In this document: positions 1-3,423 of the stretch, piece after piece
Numbering within the stretch: position 1 is the first letter of the stretch
Layout: each line of letters starts with the position of its first letter
From: an uncultured Victivallales bacterium
Lineage (GTDB): Bacteria; Verrucomicrobiota; Lentisphaeria; Oligosphaerales; JAFGRS01
Length of the DNA: 6,407 nt
Reading direction: 5' to 3'
Assembly (NCBI GenBank): GCA_903834675.1
Contig: CAILKC010000111.1
Coordinates: forward strand, 1-6,407
Translations under genes and position numbers: made by a program
Notes under the pieces: generated by a model
Database searches by the model: none
What the model saw: the letters and a program-made list of their open reading frames with translations, nothing else
What the model was told of the DNA's origin: nothing

Positions 1-62
1 ACGCCTGCCAGAGCCAGCAGGTCCTTCGGGAAGGGAAGACGGTGTATGTCCGCGGAGCTTGA
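1..62 (+). CDS. Minimal nucleotidyltransferase (MNT), C-terminal end only
   Basis: Reading from base 3, the window opens inside a coding frame that gives ACQSQQVLREGKTVYVRGA and stops at TGA 60-62. The ending 'REGKxVYxR' followed closely by a stop is how many MNT-family nucleotidyltransferases of MNT-HEPN toxin-antitoxin pairs end. The next frame starts at ATG 46-48, overlapping this one by 17 bases, and codes a HEPN-like sequence. That overlap and gene order are typical of the pair. In this family MNT is the antitoxin, which in studied cases adds AMP groups to the HEPN toxin. The catalytic GSxxxGxxxxxSD part would lie left of the window and cannot be seen, so whether this gene is intact is unknown. 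The call rests on about 19 residues plus the context. Confidence 0.55.
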   Translation, partial: ACQSQQVLREGKTVYVRGA

Positions 63-216
63 GATCGCCCGCCAGTAGGTTGCGAAGGCGGGGAATCACC
101 TGCTGAACGCCGACAACAACCTCGATGCCGCTCGCGGGCCCTGCGACACGGTGTGCTTTCACTGTCAGCAGGCTGCCGAGAAGCTCCTGAAAGCAGTTCT
201 GGCGGCTCGGGGCTGA
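46..216 (+). pseudogene. HEPN-domain protein remnant (in-frame stop, truncated)
   Basis: The frame from ATG 46-48 gives MSAELEIARQ, then TAG at 76-78, then VAKAGNHLLNADNNL and DTVCFHCQQAAEKLLKAVL, ending at TGA 214-216. 'DTVCFHCQQAAEKxLKAxL' is the signature second helix of HEPN proteins that partner MNT nucleotidyltransferases, and 'RQ(W)xxKAxxxLxxA' is the usual first helix. The TAG sits where family members mostly have tryptophan (TGG to TAG is one change). The domain is normally about 120-130 residues; here it ends after 56 codons, and no frame after base 216 gives a recognisable second half. The toxin is therefore inactive unless the stop is read through, and even then half the fold is missing. 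HEPN identity is fairly sure; the cause of the truncation (deletion or rearrangement near base 216) is inferred. Confidence 0.75.
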
Positions 217-402
217 CCGCGGCCACACCGCTGCCGCGATACTCCTCGGCGCTACGGCTGAGCAGTTCAGCACGGGTCCGTTCCAGCTCCGGCTCCATCT
301 GGCGGTCGGCGGCGAAGTTCAGGCTCTTGAAGCGTTCGCTGAAAGGCACTGAACCGCGGGTCCGGTCAAGGTTCCGTCGGGTATCCTGGGGCGTCTCGCC
401 GA
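217..402 (-). other. Unassigned minus-strand reading frame, probable gene fragment
   Basis: Read on the minus strand from base 403 down, this stretch is open and gives a protein-like sequence that includes VPFSERFKSLNFAADRQM and PELERTRAELLSRSAEEYR. It is rich in Glu, Arg, Leu and Phe, and about three quarters of its third codon positions are G or C, as in the real genes here. Possible starts are GTG at 349-347 and ATG at 298-296; neither has a convincing ribosome binding site. The frame has no stop before the window edge, but left of about base 214 it runs antisense to the HEPN remnant and its composition becomes implausible (Cys- and Arg-rich). It is best explained as a truncated piece of a gene joined to the broken HEPN gene. 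I do not recognise the family, and an antisense accident is possible. Confidence 0.25.
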
Positions 403-1215
403 TCAGGCCTCGGCCCAGATGCGGCGCAGGTATGCCATCGCCTTGGCAAACTCCGCAAAGCGTTCGCCGGGCGTGCCGCATTCGAAGGCCATGTACTGCG
501 AGTAGCCGATGGCCTTCAGCGCCGCAAAACCGGGGCGGAAGTCGGTGTGACCCGTGCCGGGCCAGAGGCGGTGGCTGTCGGCCAGGTGGACATCGCGGAC
601 CAGGGCCCCGGCCGCGCGGATGGCGGCCCCCATGTCGGCTTCCTCGATGTTCATGTGGAAGAAGTCGGCCATCACGCAGACCCCCGGTTTGCCGACGTCC
701 CGCGAGATGTCGACCCCATGCTGCAGGGTGCAGGGCCACCACTGTTCGTAGCGGTTCAGCGGCTCGATGATGATCTCCACGCCACAGGCCTGGGCGCAGT
801 CCGCCAGTTCGGCCATGACCGCGCTGAGCAAGCGGCGCTCGACCTCCGCCGTCGACATGAGAGGTGACAGATCGGGGAGGCGCTGTCCGCCCTCCATCTT
901 GATCGCGATCAGCGGCGCCATGATGACGCCCAGCGCCCCCACCTCCCCAGCCATGGCCAGGGCGTCCTTGAAGGCCTGGATCGCCTTCTGGCGCTCGTCC
1001 TTACGGGCGTCGAGGACAAACTGGCTCGAGGAGGACATGGTGCTGGCGCGCACGCCGGTGGCAGCGCTCGCGGCCTTGATCTCGCCGAGCAACTCCCGCC
1101 GGCTGCTGGCTGTCACCTCGATGGCCGCCAAGCCGAGGCGCGCCGCGTTCTCGAAGCGCTCGGTGGTGGTCTTTCCGGGAACCATGTACTCACGGGCAGA
1201 AAATTGGATGCTCAT
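403..1215 (-). CDS. Sugar phosphate isomerase/epimerase-like protein (AP endonuclease 2 / xylose isomerase-like TIM barrel)
   Basis: A 270-residue protein with the layout of the xylose-isomerase-like TIM barrel (PF01261). The expected metal and catalytic residues are in order: Glu151 in IIIEPLNRYE, Asp184 and His187 in MADFFHMNIEE, His210 and Asp213 in HLADSH, His223 in the GTGHTDF loop, and Glu245 in FECG. Spacing and motifs resemble hydroxypyruvate isomerase and ketose 3-epimerase relatives, in which two glutamates, an aspartate and a histidine hold a divalent metal and move a proton next to a carbonyl. The length is normal for the family. There is no signal peptide, so it is likely cytoplasmic. 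The start at 1215 is preceded by GCGAGG (1221-1226) at a 5-base gap. It begins 45 bases after the toxin gene ends on the same strand, so it may share that transcript. The substrate cannot be told from sequence; the family is promiscuous. Confidence 0.9.
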   Translation of the reverse strand: MSIQFSAREYMVPGKTTTERFENAARLGLAAIEVTASSRRELLGEIKAASAATGVRASTMSSSSQFVLDARKDERQKAIQAFKDALAMAGEVGALGVIMAPLIAIKMEGGQRLPDLSPLMSTAEVERRLLSAVMAELADCAQACGVEIIIEPLNRYEQWWPCTLQHGVDISRDVGKPGVCVMADFFHMNIEEADMGAAIRAAGALVRDVHLADSHRLWPGTGHTDFRPGFAALKAIGYSQYMAFECGTPGERFAEFAKAMAYLRRIWAEA

Positions 1216-1260
1216 CGGATCCTCGCTTACGACCTGTACGGAAAACGCACAAAAGCCCCA

Positions 1261-1674
1261 TCATCCCAGCAGGACACGGAAGCCGGCTGCCGCGAAATGC
1301 GTGTCCTTGGTGAGAGCGTCCCGCGTCTGCTGCGCTGCCATGGCGCAGAAACTCAGACAGTCCGTGAAGGAGTACTCGTGGTCCAGATGGCTGACGAAGT
1401 ACGCCTGCGCCTGATCGAAGAGCTCGCGATCCGTCCAGATGACCTGACAGACCCGCGAGGCGGTGACGGTCTCGAAGAACGGCCGGATCAGATGGACCGG
1501 CCCGCGCGTCTTCAACAGAGTCGCGGTCTCATCGAGGATGTAGTCGGTGGTCACGAAGCAATGCCCTGCCGCCCGCGCGGCACGCAGGATGGCGACGGCG
1601 CGCTCGTGCTGGTCATCCGCCGACACCAGCAGGGCGTAGAAGCCGCTGGTGTCAACGAAGGTTGGAGTCCGCAT
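1261..1674 (-). CDS. PIN-domain toxin (VapC-type endoribonuclease)
   Basis: A 137-residue single PIN domain. The four acidic residues that bind Mg or Mn in PIN nucleases are all visible: Asp8 in FVDTSGFYALL, Glu49 in DYILDETATLL, Asp105 in SFTDCLSF and Asp124 in LTKDTHF. The closing 'FxxAGFxxLL' is typical too. Characterised members cut tRNA or rRNA and stop growth when freed from their antitoxin. The first 23 bases overlap the end of the upstream antitoxin gene, and no strong ribosome binding site precedes ATG 1674-1672. This suggests translation coupled to the antitoxin, which would keep toxin output low. All active-site residues are kept and there is no frameshift, so this looks like a working toxin. 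Confidence 0.92.
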   Translation of the reverse strand: MRTPTFVDTSGFYALLVSADDQHERAVAILRAARAAGHCFVTTDYILDETATLLKTRGPVHLIRPFFETVTASRVCQVIWTDRELFDQAQAYFVSHLDHEYSFTDCLSFCAMAAQQTRDALTKDTHFAAAGFRVLLG

Positions 1675-1900
1675 AGATGGCTTCGTCCATGTTGGCGTTG
1701 GTCATTGGCCGTCCCTCGGCCACAGCCATCTCGCCTAGAGCGTAGAAGGGGTCATCCGTACTCGCCACCGGGTCGTTGTAGGGCTCCAGCCTGATGACCG
1801 GCTTGCCCCGGTACGTGAGGACCAGGCGCTCGCCCTTGGCGACCCGGCGGACGATCGCGTCCGCCTGGCGGCGCAGGGTCAGCATCGTGACCGTCTCCAT
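1652..1900 (-). CDS. Phd/YefM-family antitoxin
   Basis: An 82-residue protein. The first half, with 'ADAIVRRVAKGERLVLTYRG' followed by KPVIRLEP (residues about 13-40), is the DNA-binding and dimer-forming fold of Phd/YefM antitoxins. The second half, from STDDPFYAL to MDEAIYA, is the flexible acidic arm that wraps around and blocks a PIN toxin. The start at 1900 is supported by AGGAG (minus strand, 1910-1906) at a 5-base gap; Met6 is an alternative with no such support. Its end overlaps the toxin start by 23 bases. Antitoxins of this family normally bind their own promoter, and a palindromic site lies just upstream (1932-1949). The combination of Phd-type antitoxin with PIN toxin is common in bacteria. 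Confidence 0.9.
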   Translation of the reverse strand: METVTMLTLRRQADAIVRRVAKGERLVLTYRGKPVIRLEPYNDPVASTDDPFYALGEMAVAEGRPMTNANMDEAIYADSNLR

Positions 1901-1931
1901 GGACTCTCCTGTACGGGGCTCCAGAGAAGAT

Positions 1932-1949
1932 GAACTACAAGTTCAACTT
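1932..1949. promoter_or_regulatory. Candidate operator for the Phd-type antitoxin
   Basis: Two inverted repeats share half-sites in 18 bases: GAACT-aca-AGTTC (1932-1944, perfect 5-base arms) and AAGTT-c-AACTT (1939-1949, perfect 5-base arms around one base). The stretch is clearly more AT-rich than its surroundings and overlaps the -10 of the candidate promoter. Phd/YefM antitoxins bind short palindromes in their own promoters, so this is a reasonable operator. Binding is inferred, not shown. Confidence 0.55.
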
Positions 1950-1973
1950 AGTACCATGCCGACAATGCGTCAA
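1945..1973 (-). promoter_or_regulatory. Candidate sigma70-type promoter of the toxin-antitoxin module
   Basis: On the minus strand TTGACG (1973-1968) and TAAGTT (1950-1945) lie 17 bases apart, upstream of the antitoxin start at 1900. The -35 matches consensus at 5 of 6 positions; the -10 is weak (3 of 6). The -35 contains the TGA stop codon of the upstream URO-D-like gene (1972-1970), so promoter and gene end overlap. The palindrome at 1932-1949 covers the -10, as expected of a self-repressed module. Confidence 0.5.
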
Positions 1974-3001
1974 GGGCTGCCTTGGCTGGAGAAGGGCTCG
2001 GTGCAGAAGCCCTCGGCGTCGGCCCAGGCGCGAATGGCGGGCCAATCCGGGTCGGCGGTGGTGCAGGTGATCCACAGGCGGTTGCCATGGCGGAGCTGCC
2101 CGGCGATGTGGCGGAAGTAGTCCAGGCGGGTGCCGAAGTCAGGTTTGCGGAAGCCGCACCAGACCGGGTTGATGACGATGCCGGCGAAGTGCTCCTGCAG
2201 CTCCTCGAGGCGGGTGAAGGGGTAGTGATACTCGGCGCCGCGGATGCGCATGCCGGACTCGGCCAGCGCCTTGGCGTGCCGGCCCCATTCGCCGCAGCAG
2301 TGGAAAAACACCCCGCCGAAGGCGTCCGCGAGGCGCTTCATGTAGGGAATTCCGAACTCGGCGAACCCCGCCGGTGAGAGTAGCGGCATGTAGTCCTCGA
2401 TGAGCATGATGCCGTATCGGTGTGGCAGCCAGAGGTAGGGCCAGAGGTTGCCATCGAGCCGCCCGGTACGCTCGAGGAGGGTCGTCGCAAAGCGCAGGTT
2501 GCTGTCGCAGACCCGCTCGAGGAAGCGGTGCAGTTTGGCGGCGTCCGTCAGCATCGCGGTGAGCAGCTCTTCCTGGTTGAGGACGAGTGCGGCCGTGTTG
2601 AGCACCCCTTGCATATCGGGCGTACGAAAACCCAGGTCCCGGATGCCGGTGACGTCGCGGAGGTGTTCCCAGAGCGCTACGGCGGGGTCGCAGTCGGGGT
2701 TGTCGGGTGACGGCGTCAGGTCAAGCGCCTGGTCCAGCGTCTGCGCCACCGGGTGGATGAAAGGCCGGCCATCCGCCGATACCTCGATCCGGCCGCCCCA
2801 GGGCTTGGCGGTGGTGATGGTGCCGAAGTCCGGGAACAGCGCCGCTGGCAGGGTGGCGCCGCTGGCCGCCCAGGTACGGGTGGCCTCGATGGCCAGAACG
2901 CGCATCTCCGGCAGCGGCTTCTGGCGGTACGGCAACGGCGCCACCGTGCTTACCACCACGGGCCAATCGCGGCTCTGCCAGTACTGATCGATGTCGGGCA
3001 T
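1970..3001 (-). CDS. Uroporphyrinogen-decarboxylase-superfamily protein (URO-D-like, not HemE)
   Basis: A 343-residue protein starting MPDIDQYW. Its second half has URO-D/MtaA-fold features: IEDYMPLLSPAGFAEF (about 201-216), then FFHCCGEW (232-239), and the strand-loop stretch FAGIVINPVW (272-281). His234, Cys236 and Cys313 could form the H-x-C...C zinc site known in the methyltransferase branch (MtaA/CmuA). The N-terminal arginine-rich motif of true heme-pathway HemE is missing. It is therefore unlikely to make heme; it could be a methyl-transferase-like or other decarboxylase-fold enzyme, and the substrate is unknown. The reading frame is open further upstream through the 33-bp repeats, but that part is low-complexity. 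The start at 3001 is preferred because protein-like sequence begins there and GAGG precedes it by 8 bases. The toxin-antitoxin promoter overlaps its stop codon. Confidence 0.82.
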   Translation of the reverse strand: MPDIDQYWQSRDWPVVVSTVAPLPYRQKPLPEMRVLAIEATRTWAASGATLPAALFPDFGTITTAKPWGGRIEVSADGRPFIHPVAQTLDQALDLTPSPDNPDCDPAVALWEHLRDVTGIRDLGFRTPDMQGVLNTAALVLNQEELLTAMLTDAAKLHRFLERVCDSNLRFATTLLERTGRLDGNLWPYLWLPHRYGIMLIEDYMPLLSPAGFAEFGIPYMKRLADAFGGVFFHCCGEWGRHAKALAESGMRIRGAEYHYPFTRLEELQEHFAGIVINPVWCGFRKPDFGTRLDYFRHIAGQLRHGNRLWITCTTADPDWPAIRAWADAEGFCTEPFSSQGSP

Positions 3002-3041
3002 ACCCTGTGCCTCGTTTCTTCTGCGCCCCCGCGGGGTGAAT

Positions 3042-3062
3042 TCATGACCAAGGGTCCAGCAT
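3042..3062 (-). other. Possible six-codon leader ORF ahead of the URO-D-like gene
   Basis: On the minus strand AGGAGG (3072-3067), a full ribosome binding site, stands 4 bases before an ATG (3062-3060) that reads MLDPWS and stops at TGA (3044-3042). It ends 40 bases before the URO-D-like start, and a CCCCGCGGGG palindrome (3027-3036) lies between. It is the best ribosome binding site in the window and serves no longer gene. It may be a leader peptide or chance. It conflicts with the promoter proposed at 3058-3085, since a transcript starting there would not contain it. Confidence 0.25.
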
Positions 3063-3085
3063 ACCACCTCCTGCGGATCTGTCCA
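3058..3085 (-). promoter_or_regulatory. Candidate promoter of the URO-D-like gene
   Basis: On the minus strand TGGACA (3085-3080) and TATGCT (3063-3058) are 16 bases apart, matching the sigma70 -35 at 5 of 6 and the -10 at 4 of 6. Transcription would begin near 3051, leaving about 50 bases of leader before the start at 3001. The site allows the gene to be read separately from the beta-helix gene, whose end is 3424. In GC-rich DNA such matches are not common, but no experiment backs this one. Confidence 0.35.
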
Positions 3086-3226
3086 GAGCGCTGGTCCACC
3101 CCCCGTAACCCCCTCAGAAGCCGTGCAGAAATCGGGGCGGAATCGGGATCGGGATCGTGCCTGGCTGAACCACGTAAAGTGGCTTGCGGACGGCATCTCT
3201 AATCCGCCTCGCGCCAGACGGGCGCC

Positions 3227-3391
3227 ATCCCTGGAGCCGGCGGTCCCCGCCGTATCCCCATCCCTGGAGCCGGCGGTCCCCGCCGTATCCCCATCCCTGG
3301 AGCCGACGGTCCCCGCCGTATCCCCAGCCCTGGAGTCGGCGGTCCCCGCCGTATCCCCATCCCTGGAGCCGGCGGTCCCCGCCGTATCCCC
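3227..3391. repeat. Five-unit tandem repeat of 33 bp, each unit a GC hairpin
   Basis: Five back-to-back 33-bp units begin at 3227, 3260, 3293, 3326 and 3359. Units 1, 2 and 5 are identical. Unit 3 has one change (unit position 14, G to A) and unit 4 has two (position 2, T to G; position 11, C to T). Each unit holds the perfect dyad CGGCGG-tcc-CCGCCG (3238-3252 in unit 1). The change in unit 3 lies in the stem: it gives an A-C mismatch in plus-strand RNA but a G.U pair in minus-strand RNA. The array sits 32 bases past the stop codon of the beta-helix gene. It may mark a transcript end or be a protein or recombination site. There are no spacers, so it is not a CRISPR. Confidence 0.95.
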
Positions 3392-3423
3392 AGCTGCGGC
3401 CACAGGCCCGCGGACGTGAGTCG

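Larger units (their letters stand above)
3002..3423. other. 422-base intergenic region between the URO-D-like and beta-helix genes
   Basis: Nothing here looks like a conserved protein. From right to left on the minus strand it holds 32 bases of spacer after the beta-helix stop, the five-unit 33-bp tandem repeat (3227-3391), about 140 bases in which I see no motif (3086-3226), then the candidate promoter and the mini-ORF before the URO-D-like start. The open frames crossing it on both strands exist because the 33-bp unit is a multiple of three without stops. No terminator with a T-tract was found after the beta-helix gene. Confidence 0.7.

Noticed and set aside
153..770. Plus-strand open frame of 205 codons starting in the HEPN remnant
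   Set aside because: Arg-, Pro- and Ser-rich, wrong frame for HEPN, and antisense to the intact isomerase gene.
1970..3001. HemE (heme-pathway uroporphyrinogen decarboxylase)
   Set aside because: The N-terminal arginine-rich substrate motif of HemE is missing and an H-x-C pair is present as in the methyltransferase branch.
3002..3403. 134-residue N-terminal extension of the URO-D-like protein through the 33-bp repeats
   Set aside because: It is low-complexity DTAGT-type repeat followed by non-conserved sequence; the family length and the ribosome binding site fit a start at 3001.
3396..3411. Intrinsic terminator after the beta-helix gene
   Set aside because: A small GGCC-tgt-GGCC hairpin exists on the minus strand but no T-tract follows it.
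3123..3419. Plus-strand ORF with five SLEPAVPAVSP-type repeats
   Set aside because: All three unit differences change amino acids in this frame, there is no ribosome binding site, and the frame stays open only because the unit is 33 bp.
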